Source: Alteromonas sp. BL110
GTDB lineage: Bacteria > Pseudomonadota > Gammaproteobacteria > Enterobacterales > Alteromonadaceae
Direction: 5' to 3'
Length of the DNA stretch: 64,000 nucleotides
NCBI RefSeq assembly: GCF_003443615.1
Contig: NZ_CP031967.1
Coordinates: forward strand, 2,790,001 to 2,854,000
Position numbers and translations under genes: made by a program. Shown here piece after piece: positions 18,730 to 27,855 of this stretch. The notes beneath the pieces are model-generated. The model made no database searches and was not told the DNA's origin. It saw only the letters and a list, made by a program, of their open reading frames with translations. Numbering within the stretch: position 1 is the stretch's first letter; every line of letters starts with the position of its first letter.

Positions 18730-21084
18730 ATGCATTCAGATTCACCAAACGATTCTTGGGCAATTCGCTTTGCTCAATTTGTTCAACGTTTTGGCACTCT
18801 AAAGCTCAGCATTTTGTTTGTTGTTCTTTCACTTGTGTTCACGTTAGGCGGTTCCTACGTCATACGCGTTAGTATGGGAAGTCAAGTTCAGCCAGACGAT
18901 TTTATAAGCGCTGTTATTCTTACTATGCTATCTGCACCTTGGGTACTGTATTTCTTCAGTGAATTAATAAAGCAGTTAGAGAATTCGCGTACCAACTTAA
19001 AAGAAGTCGTTAGCCAATTAGAAAGTTTACGTGAAGAAGATGTTTTTCTTAACCGAGAACTGCAGAGCAATATTCGCCAACTTAATCATGAAATAGAGCA
19101 GCGTAAGCAGGCACAAGAAGAGCGTGAAGCGCTTTTCAAAGATCTAGAGAAAGAAATTCAGGATAAATCTGAACAAGAAGCTCAGGCACGACGTTTGTCC
19201 ACGCTATTGCGCTCTATCATTGATGCGTCGCCTGATCTTATTTACTACCGCAATGAAGAGGGTAGGTTTGCAGGTTGTAACCGCATTGCCGAGTTAATGA
19301 CTGGCAAAACCGAGCAAGAGTTGCTTGGCCTAACGCCAAAAGACGTTTACGAAGAAGAATTAGCTCGTCAAATTGTAGCGAGTGATCACGAAGTATTAGA
19401 AACCAATGCGAGTATTACAGAAGAGCTGTGGCTTCGCTTCGCCGACGGACGTCGTCGTTACTTCGAAATGAAGCGTGTACCTTTCTTCGATAAAGAAGGT
19501 AACCGCTTGGGATTACTATCATTCGGTCGTGATATGACTGAACGTAAACAAGCGGAAAATGCTGCGGCGAAAGCAAGTACTGATAAGACACGTTTTATAG
19601 CGACTATCAGTCATGAACTTCGCACGCCATTAAACGGTATTGTTGGCTTAAGTCGCATGCTGCGTGATACCGAGTTAAGCGACGAGCAATTTAGTTGGGT
19701 AAGTACGATTTACGCAAGCGCCATTACGCTAGGTAATATCTTTAACGATATAATTGATCTCGATAAATTAGACAGAGATAAACTAGAGCTAAGCCTTAAA
19801 ACTATTTCGCTGAAAGATTTTACCGAAGAGTTGAGCAGTATTATTCGACTACTAGCGGCAGATAAACAGCTTGAACTAAAAACGACGATAAACGAGCCGT
19901 TACCTCGTTTAGTAGAAATTGACGGTACCCGTCTTCGCCAAATTTTGTGGAATATCTTGTTTAACGCAGTGAAGTTTACACAAAAGGGGCACGTGAGTTT
20001 ATCAGTATCATCAACTAAGCCTGATGGTGATAAAGCTTACGTTACCTTTATTATTGAAGATACCGGCGTGGGTATTCCTGAAAGTGAAGTCGATAAGATT
20101 TTTGCAATGTATTATCAGGTCGATCACCCCGATCACCAGTCGGCCACAGGCACAGGTATCGGTTTGGCGATTTGTAAGCAAATGGTCGACTTAATGAACG
20201 GTGAAATTCACGTTTCTAGTAACGTCGGTAAAGGCACCCGCTTTGAAATCGTACTGCCGGTTCAAATTTCTAATAGCCCGATGAAAGTCGCGCAGCTTCA
20301 AGTGACTGGGCTGAATATCTTGCTTGTAGAAGATATTGAACTGAACGTAATGGTTGCCAAGGCCTTACTCGAGAAGCTTGGACAGAAAGTTGATGTGGCC
20401 ATGACGGGGCAAGAAGCCATAGATAAAGTCAGGGAAAACCAATACGACCTTATCTTGCTCGACATTCAGCTACCTGATATGACCGGGTTCGATGTGGCGA
20501 GCACTATTATTGAAGAAGACTTGGTCATGCAGACGCCTATTGTGGCGCTAACGGCAAACGTAATTAAAAAGCGCGATGAATACCTAGAAAACGGTATGGA
20601 CGATGTAATCGCCAAACCTATCAAGAAGTCTCGGGTTATTGAAGTGTTTAACGAACTGTTCCACGCTCCTCCAGCCCCGTTGGAAGTAGACGGTGAAGTA
20701 GAACGCCCTGAGCCCAGCAAAATATTAAGTAACATTTTAGATATGGACTTGTTGCAGATGTTAGTGGATACCATAGGGGATGAAATGGTGCGTGCTAGCG
20801 TTAAAGTGTTCCAAGAAAAAATGCCTGAATACATGGAAATACTGCAGCTTAGCTTAAGTGCCGATGAAAAGTCCGAAGTATGCTCACAGGCTCATAAAAT
20901 TAAAGGCGCCGCGGGCTCTGTTGGTTTAGCTCGCGTACAGCGTATCGCCAATCAAATCCAACAAGGTGATCATCCAACTTGGTGGGAGAACGTGCACGAT
21001 TGGGTTGAAGAGCTGCAAATGGCGGTTCAGCACGATATGAAGGCGCTGCATGATTGGTTAAACGAACAGCAGGTTGACGACTAG
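18730..21084 (+). CDS. arcB: Aerobic respiration hybrid sensor kinase ArcB
   Basis: Senses quinone redox state and phosphorylates the regulator ArcA through a His-Asp-His relay. The 784-residue protein has two membrane helices at about residues 26-80, a coiled coil to about 155 and a PAS domain at about 160-275. The HisKA domain has SHELRTPLNG with His295, followed by an HATPase domain (DTGVGIPESE, GTGIGLAICKQ). A receiver with Asp578 (LILLDIQLPDMTG) and an Hpt domain with His722 (QAHKIKGAAGS) complete the relay. All phosphorelay residues are present. The arcA gene is not in the window. A strong terminator follows. Confidence 0.97.
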   Translation: MHSDSPNDSWAIRFAQFVQRFGTLKLSILFVVLSLVFTLGGSYVIRVSMGSQVQPDDFISAVILTMLSAPWVLYFFSELIKQLENSRTNLKEVVSQLESLREEDVFLNRELQSNIRQLNHEIEQRKQAQEEREALFKDLEKEIQDKSEQEAQARRLSTLLRSIIDASPDLIYYRNEEGRFAGCNRIAELMTGKTEQELLGLTPKDVYEEELARQIVASDHEVLETNASITEELWLRFADGRRRYFEMKRVPFFDKEGNRLGLLSFGRDMTERKQAENAAAKASTDKTRFIATISHELRTPLNGIVGLSRMLRDTELSDEQFSWVSTIYASAITLGNIFNDIIDLDKLDRDKLELSLKTISLKDFTEELSSIIRLLAADKQLELKTTINEPLPRLVEIDGTRLRQILWNILFNAVKFTQKGHVSLSVSSTKPDGDKAYVTFIIEDTGVGIPESEVDKIFAMYYQVDHPDHQSATGTGIGLAICKQMVDLMNGEIHVSSNVGKGTRFEIVLPVQISNSPMKVAQLQVTGLNILLVEDIELNVMVAKALLEKLGQKVDVAMTGQEAIDKVRENQYDLILLDIQLPDMTGFDVASTIIEEDLVMQTPIVALTANVIKKRDEYLENGMDDVIAKPIKKSRVIEVFNELFHAPPAPLEVDGEVERPEPSKILSNILDMDLLQMLVDTIGDEMVRASVKVFQEKMPEYMEILQLSLSADEKSEVCSQAHKIKGAAGSVGLARVQRIANQIQQGDHPTWWENVHDWVEELQMAVQHDMKALHDWLNEQQVDD

Positions 21085-21116
21085 TCAGCGCAACGCGCTC
21101 TTTAATTTGTAATGTT

Positions 21117-21141
21117 AAAAAGAGGGCTTGCCCTCTTTTTT
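21117..21141 (+). terminator. Intrinsic terminator of arcB
   Basis: AAAAAGAGGG (21117-21126) pairs with CCCTCTTTTT (21131-21140) around a 4-base loop and runs into a T-tract. It starts 32 bases after the arcB stop. Confidence 0.94.
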
Positions 21142-21254
21142 GTTATAAAAACTGCGGTAGAGTAAACGTTGGAAGTGCTGATGCCAAACAGCCAAACCAT
21201 ACTAAAAAACGCCGGACAGTTCTTATTTATACAGTGGTAAAAGGAATTAATGTG

Positions 21255-21809
21255 ATGACAATAAGCGCAGAGCAAGAAACCGTATTTTCAAATAATCAGC
21301 GGAGTGTTGACGAAATTCCCTCACTTCAAACGCTAGCATTACTTCCTATTTCTAAAAAGTACCGAGCACTGAATATTTTCTCAATTGGGTTGATAGCTTT
21401 AGTGCTAATAGGCATTGCCACCGCACTCCGATTACAAAGCTTCTGGTCACTGCCTGAAGGACTGCTGCAAGCTTACCCATATGTGGTTGCAGGTATCGTC
21501 GCTTTAGGCAGCGTTTGGGCTTTATACCATTTTTTCGCAGATGTCCGTATATTCTATGCAATACGCGAGCAAGACATTAGCAAACAGTCAGGGCTCATTT
21601 TCAGAAAACTCTCTTGCCAACCGATATTGCGTGTTCAGCACGTTGAGGTTAACCGAGGGCCGTTAGACAGATGGGCGGGCCTTGCTTCCCTTCAGGTATT
21701 TTCGGCGGGCGGTGAAATGCATACCTTCGAGATACCTGGCTTAAGTATTGAGAGGGCTGAGCAGTTACGTGAGTTTATACTAGCGCACAAAGATATTGGT
21801 GCTCGCTAA
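21255..21809 (+). CDS. bPH2-domain membrane protein (YdbS-like)
   Basis: A 184-residue membrane protein of the bacterial PH domain 2 (DUF304) family. Two hydrophobic helices (about residues 40-60 and 78-98) precede a soluble bPH2 domain with QPILRVQHVEVNRGPLDRWAGLASLQVF, a segment characteristic of YdbS/YdbT proteins. The frame opens with a GTG at 21234, but the ATG at 21255 is chosen because AAGGA lies 10 bases upstream. It overlaps the next gene by one base (TAATGA), as in the ydbS-ydbT pairs of other bacteria. Its function is not established; an envelope role is likely. Confidence 0.88.
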   Translation: MTISAEQETVFSNNQRSVDEIPSLQTLALLPISKKYRALNIFSIGLIALVLIGIATALRLQSFWSLPEGLLQAYPYVVAGIVALGSVWALYHFFADVRIFYAIREQDISKQSGLIFRKLSCQPILRVQHVEVNRGPLDRWAGLASLQVFSAGGEMHTFEIPGLSIERAEQLREFILAHKDIGAR

Positions 21810-23539
21810 TGACCGCGCCCAAATCGTTTTCACATCAAACGCCTGATGTTGCTAGGTCAGATGACTACGAGGCTAATGTAGACGTTGACGTGTCGCCGCA
21901 GTCTCAAATCTACGAAAAGGGTATTACAGAGCCTCAACTAGAAGTAGAAACCGGCACAGAGTGGCAACGTCTTTCTCTTATTTCTATTTTGTACTTTACC
22001 ATTCGCAATTTCACGAATATGGCGCAAGGGCTCATCTATGCTGTCCCTGCACTCGCTATTTCCTTTAACATTTGGGACAACTTGTTTTCCCCTGAAGTAC
22101 TAATAGGCGCTGGCATTTTATTTTTGTTTACGAGCACTAGTGGCTTAGTAAGCTACCTAATGTATAAGTTTCGGGTACATAACCAGCATGTAGAGATTCA
22201 TCATGGCGTGTTTCAGCGCCGCTATACCAACTTACCTTTGTGGCGTATTCAAAACGTTAAGATAGAGCGCCCTTTTTATTATCGTCCTTTTGGATACGCG
22301 TTAGTGGTACTCGATACGGCAGGAAGTGGTAAAGAAGAGGCCAAAATAGTAGCGGTGCCAGAAGCCTACGCCGAAGCTCTGAAAAAGCAGGTGCTGTATG
22401 AAAAGGCACAGCACGATGTGGATGACTTAGACGGGCTAGTTGGTGAAGAGCTTTCTGGTAGGGGATTAGCCGACGGAAGTTCGTCTTCGCGCACACAAAG
22501 TATGAGTGCTAAAGCAGCGGATAACGTCAATACGAGTGAAGAAGTGTTAAACCGTCGTTCCGTAAAAGACATTATTATTCACGGTATTACCAATAATCGC
22601 GTTTGGATCATACTGGGTGCCGCTGCGCCTTTTTATGATGATGTGTTTGGTCTGGTTTCAGAGTGGCTGGCTGACAAAGGTTTACAGCTTAATCAAATAG
22701 TAGGTGAGCAAACAGTCGCCTGGTGGCAATTAGGACTGTATGCCTTCGTTATACTAATGATGCTAATGGCGTTAGTGGCGCTATTTAGCGTAGGTGGCGC
22801 GCTTTTCACCTTCTATGGCTATACGCTTTCAAGATCGGGAGACCGGTATATCCGTCGAAGCGGCTTACTGAACAAGCTGGAAGTAAGCATGCGTGCATCG
22901 CGCATTCAAATGATAACAGCGAAGCAAGATTGGCTAGATAAAATACTAAAGCGGGTCAATTTGTATTTTGAGCAAAACTCCACCGCCGGGCAGCAAATGC
23001 AAGAATTGATGTCGCCGAATAAACTAATTGTGCCATCGGTAACTGAAAATGAAGCCTTTGAACTTAGCCAAGAGGTTATGCCTGGTTGCGATTTGCGTAG
23101 TCAGCCTTATCACATCATCAGCAAACGCTTTATTAGTTTCTGGTTACTTACGGCATGGGCAATACCTTTTGCCATCTTTTTCACCATTGGCGCTGTGTCG
23201 TCCCATCTAGATATTATGCTTGGTGCACTTGCTGCCTACAGTGCAATAGCACTTATACTTACACTCAGATGGTGGCGATGGGGTATAGCCTACGATAATA
23301 AGTACGTTTACATAAGACGAGGTCGAATAGGTGTCGACTATCAGTGTTTCGAACCTTATAAAGTACAGCAAGTAATTATTAAGCAAAGCGTGTTTATGAA
23401 GCGTAATAAGCTTGCCACGATAAAATTCGTGCTGGCTTCAGGCGCGGTGACGGTGCCGTTTTTACCAGAGGAATACGTCAATAAACTAGCAGATAGTGTT
23501 TTGTTTGAAGTGGAGTCAACCAGAAGGTCTTGGATGTAA
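21809..23539 (+). CDS. bPH2-domain membrane protein (YdbT-like)
   Basis: A 576-residue inner-membrane protein with three bPH2 (DUF304) modules, each following a pair of hydrophobic helices. Module signatures are RYTNLPLWRIQNVKIERPF, KLEVSMRASRIQMITAKQDWLD and DYQCFEPYKVQQVIIKQSVF. Between the first and second modules is a polar linker of about 60 residues (GLADGSSSSRTQSMS region). The length and triple repeat match the YdbT family. It is translated in coupling with the YdbS-like partner. The pair probably forms a membrane complex of unknown function. Confidence 0.9.
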   Translation: MTAPKSFSHQTPDVARSDDYEANVDVDVSPQSQIYEKGITEPQLEVETGTEWQRLSLISILYFTIRNFTNMAQGLIYAVPALAISFNIWDNLFSPEVLIGAGILFLFTSTSGLVSYLMYKFRVHNQHVEIHHGVFQRRYTNLPLWRIQNVKIERPFYYRPFGYALVVLDTAGSGKEEAKIVAVPEAYAEALKKQVLYEKAQHDVDDLDGLVGEELSGRGLADGSSSSRTQSMSAKAADNVNTSEEVLNRRSVKDIIIHGITNNRVWIILGAAAPFYDDVFGLVSEWLADKGLQLNQIVGEQTVAWWQLGLYAFVILMMLMALVALFSVGGALFTFYGYTLSRSGDRYIRRSGLLNKLEVSMRASRIQMITAKQDWLDKILKRVNLYFEQNSTAGQQMQELMSPNKLIVPSVTENEAFELSQEVMPGCDLRSQPYHIISKRFISFWLLTAWAIPFAIFFTIGAVSSHLDIMLGALAAYSAIALILTLRWWRWGIAYDNKYVYIRRGRIGVDYQCFEPYKVQQVIIKQSVFMKRNKLATIKFVLASGAVTVPFLPEEYVNKLADSVLFEVESTRRSWM

Positions 23540-23681
23540 CAAAAGGCAGTTTAAAGCGCTATTTTTTGTTCGCTGTTGTACGCTCAGTCTTTCATGTGCT
23601 GTTTTTTATGCGCCGTTTTCTTATGCAAACAGGGCGAGTTTGTGTAAAGGTAGTGACTAAGTTACACAATTTTGAGTTTAT

Positions 23682-25274
23682 ATGGATATTCTTGATTACA
23701 GTGTTATCGCGATTTACCTCATTACTTTACTTGCCATTGGCTTTAGCCTTCGAGGACAGCAGTCCAAGAAAGACTATTTTTTAGCTGGCAGAAGCTTAAG
23801 TTGGAAGCCGCTGTTGCTGTCCATTATGGCGACTCAACTTTCAGCGGTCAGTTTTATCTCAGCACCCGCCTTTGTTGGGTTTCGCGAAGGTGGGGGCTTA
23901 ATTTGGCTTTCTTATGAACTTGCCGTGCCTTTAGCTATGCTGTTACTCGCTACCATCGTATTACCCACCCTGTACCGAAGTGGCGTAGTGAGTATATATG
24001 ACTATCTTGAACGACGCTTCTCCACCTCTACGCGTATTTTTATCAGTATTGTATTTCAATTTAGTAGAGCATTCGCCACAGGAATAATGGTGTACGCCTT
24101 GTCTATTATTCTGCAGGGAACTATGCAAGTTTCCGCTACGCAGGCGATATTGCTGATAGGTGTTATTACTGTTTTGTATTCCTTGCAGGGCGGCATGAAA
24201 GCTGTCGTATACGGCGACGCTGTGCAAATGGTAGTTATTGTCGTGGGCACAGCAATTTGTATTGCGTTTGGTCTTAATGCACTGGGTGGCTGGGATGTCT
24301 TTATGCAACTTCTTCCTGGTGAACGCGTATCAACTATTAATTTCTCATCACTGGGTCTTGATGGCGATGGTTTTGGTTTTTTCCCTATGGTGTTAGGAGG
24401 CGTAATCCTTTATGCCTCTTACTATGGTTGCGATCAATCTGAAGCACAGCGTGCCTTGTCAGCTAAGACTGAAGGCGATTTAAAAAAGATGATGCTGGCC
24501 AACGGAATATTCAGGTTTCCGATTACGCTGCTTTACTGCTTGGCCGGCTTAGTGATTGGAACCTTGGCGTTTAACGATGCCGACTTGCTATCTCAAATCC
24601 CTAAAGATAATCCAGACTGGTTAATGCCGGTGTTTATTCTTAACTACCTGCCTCACGGTCTCATAGGGTTGCTTGTTGTTGCTATTCTCGCTGCAGCCAT
24701 GTCATCGTTAAGTTCTGCTATCAACTCCCTTGCAGCGGTTTCACTTGAAGATTATTTCAAGTTGACGGGAAAACAAGATAAATCTGAAGGCTATCTTCGT
24801 AGTGCTAAATTCGCGGGTTTGATATGGGGCGTGATTATTTTGTTGCTTTCGCTCAATGCTGGTGACATAGCGCCTACCGTAATAGAAGCTGTGAATAAGG
24901 TGGGCTCTGTCTTTTTTGGTCCGGTTTTGGCAGTTTTTTTACTTGGTATTTTAACGAGAAAAGTAGATAGCAAGCACGTTAACTTTGCCCTTTTGTGTGG
25001 TGTAGCAACCAATCTAACGTTCGCATTTTTTGTAGAGGATGTATTCTGGTTTTGGTGGAACGTAACAGGGTTTTTAGGAACAGTGTTATCTGCGGTTATT
25101 TTTTCCAAGCTTGTTCCTAATAGCGAAGTTAACGCTATTAACACTAATCAAGAGTACAAAGGCAATGTATTTAAAAGCAACGTACTTAAAGACAAGACCA
25201 TTGCCGTGCTGTTAGTAAGTTACTTTTGCTTGCTAGTGGTATTTTGCTATTTGTTACCAGGTTGGCTGCAATAG
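23682..25274 (+). CDS. Sodium:solute symporter (SSS family)
   Basis: A 530-residue secondary transporter of the SSF/SSS family, using the sodium gradient to import an organic solute. About 13-14 hydrophobic helices are visible. Family signatures include KKDYFLAGRSLSWKPLLLSI near the N-terminus, SLQGGMKAVVYGDAVQMVVI in the middle and AAAMSSLSSAINSLAAVS around residue 345, which overlaps the conserved sodium-site region. The substrate is not evident; the sequence recalls the SGLT-like subgroup (sugars, sialic acid, myo-inositol). The ATG at 23682 has only a weak ribosome site. It lies 142 bases downstream of the ydbT-like gene and may have its own promoter. Confidence 0.9.
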   Translation: MDILDYSVIAIYLITLLAIGFSLRGQQSKKDYFLAGRSLSWKPLLLSIMATQLSAVSFISAPAFVGFREGGGLIWLSYELAVPLAMLLLATIVLPTLYRSGVVSIYDYLERRFSTSTRIFISIVFQFSRAFATGIMVYALSIILQGTMQVSATQAILLIGVITVLYSLQGGMKAVVYGDAVQMVVIVVGTAICIAFGLNALGGWDVFMQLLPGERVSTINFSSLGLDGDGFGFFPMVLGGVILYASYYGCDQSEAQRALSAKTEGDLKKMMLANGIFRFPITLLYCLAGLVIGTLAFNDADLLSQIPKDNPDWLMPVFILNYLPHGLIGLLVVAILAAAMSSLSSAINSLAAVSLEDYFKLTGKQDKSEGYLRSAKFAGLIWGVIILLLSLNAGDIAPTVIEAVNKVGSVFFGPVLAVFLLGILTRKVDSKHVNFALLCGVATNLTFAFFVEDVFWFWWNVTGFLGTVLSAVIFSKLVPNSEVNAINTNQEYKGNVFKSNVLKDKTIAVLLVSYFCLLVVFCYLLPGWLQ

Positions 25275-25284
25275 CAACGGAGAT

Positions 25285-26541
25285 TTAAGCTTCTGCTGTT
25301 GACGCAACTGAATCCCTCAAAATAATCTGATCTTTGCCGGCATGTTTAGCTTCATATAAGCGCGAGTCGGCTTTTTCCAGCTGCGACTCTAAACATTTGT
25401 GCTCTTCAGTACTTACGCCGATACTGCACGTAATGTTAAATTTGTGAGTAGTAAACAGCGTAGTGCGAACTGCATCCATAAAGGCAGAAAGCGCCGATAG
25501 ATACACTTTCGGCGGCCTCACCGATACCACCGTAAATTCTTCGCCGCCATAGCGCACAATTAGGTCGTCAGGGAAGTAATCTTTCAGTAGCGCAGCGAAT
25601 TCCTGTAACAACATATCCCCGGTTTTGTGACCGTACGTATCATTCACGCTTTTGAAGTTGTCGGCGTCAATCATAGATACGATTACGTCTTTCCTAGACG
25701 TTTTGTTGGCAAACAACTCTTCTGCTTTTTCGTGCAAAAAACGTCGGTTATAAACCTTTGTTAGTGCATCTAAATTAGCAGAGTCACGGATGGTTTGAAT
25801 CATTTCTTGGGATTCAAGGTTTTGCATTACGCGGCAGTAAAATTCTTCGTGATAAAACGGCTTAGACAAAAAGTCATTAGCGCCGCTTTTAATAAATTTA
25901 GAAGTGAGCACGCTGTCGCCGGTTGCAGAAAGCCCTATAAAGACTAAATCTTGCATCCGTCTTTCGTGGCGAATAGTTTTGACAAGCTCATAGCCATCCA
26001 TATTGGGCATTCTATGATCTGCAATTACCATTTTGATATCGCGATGATTCTCAAGCACATCTAGGGCTTCTAAGCCGTCAGAGGCTTCGTGTACTTGAAA
26101 CTGAAATTTGCGAAGTAATGAACAGATATGATTTCGGCTGGTTTTTGAATCTTCTACAACCAATACTTTTGTGGTTAGGTTTTTTCTTAAACGGTCGACT
26201 AATTTAGAAACTTGCAAGTAGGAGTAACGAGATTCTTTTGTAATGTAGTCCAGAACGCCTTGATCTAATAATTGAGCACGAGTGAACTCATCAAAGTTAC
26301 CGGTTAGGACAATAGTCGGAACGTTGTATGAAAGCGCAAGTTCTACACTTTCTCCGTTTGGTGCATCAGGGAGGTTTAAGTCAACAATGGCGGCTAAGTA
26401 TTCGTTGCCACTATCAAGAGCACTTTGCGCTTCGGCTAAGTCCTCACATAAGTCACAGGTAAAATGAGGATTATCCTCGATAAGTTTATTAACGATCTTA
26501 CGGACAGTTAAGCTGTCTTCTACTACAAGAACTTTATACAT
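25285..26541 (-). CDS. REC-REC-GGDEF response regulator (diguanylate cyclase)
   Basis: A 418-residue PleD-like protein that probably makes cyclic di-GMP on phosphorylation. The first receiver (about residues 1-120) has the acceptor region AAIVDLNLPD; the second (about 125-245) has MVIADHRMPNMDGYE and the conserved Lys in DFLSKPFYHEEF. The GGDEF domain (about 255-415) has an intact active-site loop RYGGEEF. The RxxD product-inhibition motif expected just before it is absent (FPDD in its place). A GTG opens the frame at 26559, but the ATG at 26541 begins the receiver strand directly (MYKVLVVEDS). It stands alone between convergent and tandem units. Confidence 0.93.
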   Translation of the reverse strand: MYKVLVVEDSLTVRKIVNKLIEDNPHFTCDLCEDLAEAQSALDSGNEYLAAIVDLNLPDAPNGESVELALSYNVPTIVLTGNFDEFTRAQLLDQGVLDYITKESRYSYLQVSKLVDRLRKNLTTKVLVVEDSKTSRNHICSLLRKFQFQVHEASDGLEALDVLENHRDIKMVIADHRMPNMDGYELVKTIRHERRMQDLVFIGLSATGDSVLTSKFIKSGANDFLSKPFYHEEFYCRVMQNLESQEMIQTIRDSANLDALTKVYNRRFLHEKAEELFANKTSRKDVIVSMIDADNFKSVNDTYGHKTGDMLLQEFAALLKDYFPDDLIVRYGGEEFTVVSVRPPKVYLSALSAFMDAVRTTLFTTHKFNITCSIGVSTEEHKCLESQLEKADSRLYEAKHAGKDQIILRDSVASTAEA

Positions 26542-26590
26542 GTGAACTACTCTGGGCACTTGATTCTCGATAATAACTAACTGTAAAAGA

Positions 26591-26616
26591 AAAAGCCCTC
26601 TGTTGGAGGGCTTTTT
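26591..26616 (-). terminator. Terminator of the prp operon
   Basis: AAAAGCCCTC (26591-26600) pairs with GAGGGCTTTT (26606-26615) with a 5-base loop. On the minus strand it ends in a T-run. It lies about 45 bases beyond the prpF stop codon. Confidence 0.92.
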
Positions 26617-26661
26617 AGACTTATGTCTAAATAAGGTATGTCTTATATTCCATGTGTTTGA

Positions 26662-27844
26662 TTAGCTTTGTTCAGGCGGAACACGAACATTTCCTTCCAT
26701 TAAAACGCGGGCACTTCTGCTCATCACCGCTTGCTCAATTTTCCACTTGTCGTTTTCAAAGGTGGCTTTAGCGCCTACTCGAAGTGTTCCGGATGGGTGG
26801 CCAAAAGTCACCGATTCTCTGTCTTCGCCTCCTGCGGCAAGATTCACCAATGTTCCTGGGATGGCGGCAGCGGCGGCAATAGCTACTGCTGCCGTACCCA
26901 TCATCGCATGGTGAAGTTTCCCCATGGATAGCGCGCGCACTAGCACGTCTATATCAGAACCTAAAACATCTTTGCCGCTTGACGTTTTATAACCTCTCGG
27001 CGGGGCAACAAAAGCGACTTTAGGTGTATGCTGCCTGTTTTCAGCTTCACTTACATCATTAATCAACCCCATTTGAACTGCGCCGTATGCGCGAATGGCT
27101 TCGAATTTAGAAAGCGCCTCTGCATCACTGTTAATATCGTCTTGCAGCTCAGTACCCGTGTAACCAATATCTTCCGCATTAATGAAAATAGTTGGAATAC
27201 CCGCATTGATCATAGTCGCTTGAAGTGACCCTACACACGGAACTTCGAGTGTGTCGACTAAGCGGCCCTGTGGGGAAAATTGCGCCTTCACCGTCGGCTG
27301 GGTCAACAAAAGTCACTTCCACTTCTGCTGCGGGAAAGGTGACGCCATCAAGTTCAAAATCGCCAGTTTCCTGCACTTCACCATTGGTCATTGGCACCTT
27401 GGCGATAATGGCTTTATTGATATTCGCCTGCCAAATGTTGACGGTGGCAATACCGTTTTCCGGAATCTTACTTTCATTAACTAGACCATTGCTAATAGCA
27501 AACGCGCCAACCGCTGCAGTTAGATTTCCGCAGTTTCCGCTCCAGTCTACAAAAGGTTTGTCGATAGCGACTTGTCCAAACAGGTAGTCGACGTCAAAAC
27601 CTTCACGATCACTCTTGCTTAAGATCACTGTTTTGCTAGTACTCGAGGTAGCACCGCCCATACCGTCGGTTTGTTTTCCGTATGGATCTGGGCTTCCAAT
27701 AACACGAAGAAGCAGGGCATCGCGCGCCGGTCCCGGCTTTTGCGCGGCTTCTGGCAAATCGGTTAAATTGAAAAACACACCTTTACTGGTACCGCCACGC
27801 ATGTAGGTAGCCGGTACTCGAAGTTGTGGCGCATACTTTGTCAT
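26662..27844 (-). pseudogene. prpF: 2-methylaconitate isomerase PrpF, frameshifted
   Basis: PrpF isomerises 2-methylaconitate and is the partner of AcnD in propionate breakdown. The N-terminal part reads from 27844 (TYMRGGTSKGVFFNL, family signature; WSGNCGNLTAAVGAFA) to GAIFPTG. The rest (RLVDTLEVPCVGS to PPEQS, including ATMINAGIPTIF) is in another frame, ending at 26662. Removing one base from the run at 27264-27268 (plus-strand GGCCC) restores one open frame of 393 residues, close to the roughly 397 of known PrpF. Both halves are otherwise intact with no further stop. It could be a recent mutation, programmed slippage or a sequencing error. Confidence 0.9.
27264..27268 (-). other. Site of the prpF one-base frameshift
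   Basis: Upstream the frame reads Phe-Pro-Thr-Gly; the family sequence resumes as Arg-Leu-Val-Asp. The short run of G and C here (GGCCC on plus, GGGCC on minus) has one base too many for a continuous frame. An internal ATG upstream of the shifted part does not give a full domain. Confidence 0.85.
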
Positions 27845-27855
27845 GTTTTTTCCCC

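Noticed and set aside
23530..23784. An 84-residue open frame overlapping the start of the sodium symporter gene
   Set aside because: It lies mostly in the gap and overlaps the symporter in another frame; no ribosome site or family features support it.
27179..27309. Overlapping ends of two separate frames in prpF, as if two genes
   Set aside because: The protein pieces join into one PrpF sequence; the overlap is the product of a one-base shift, not two genes.
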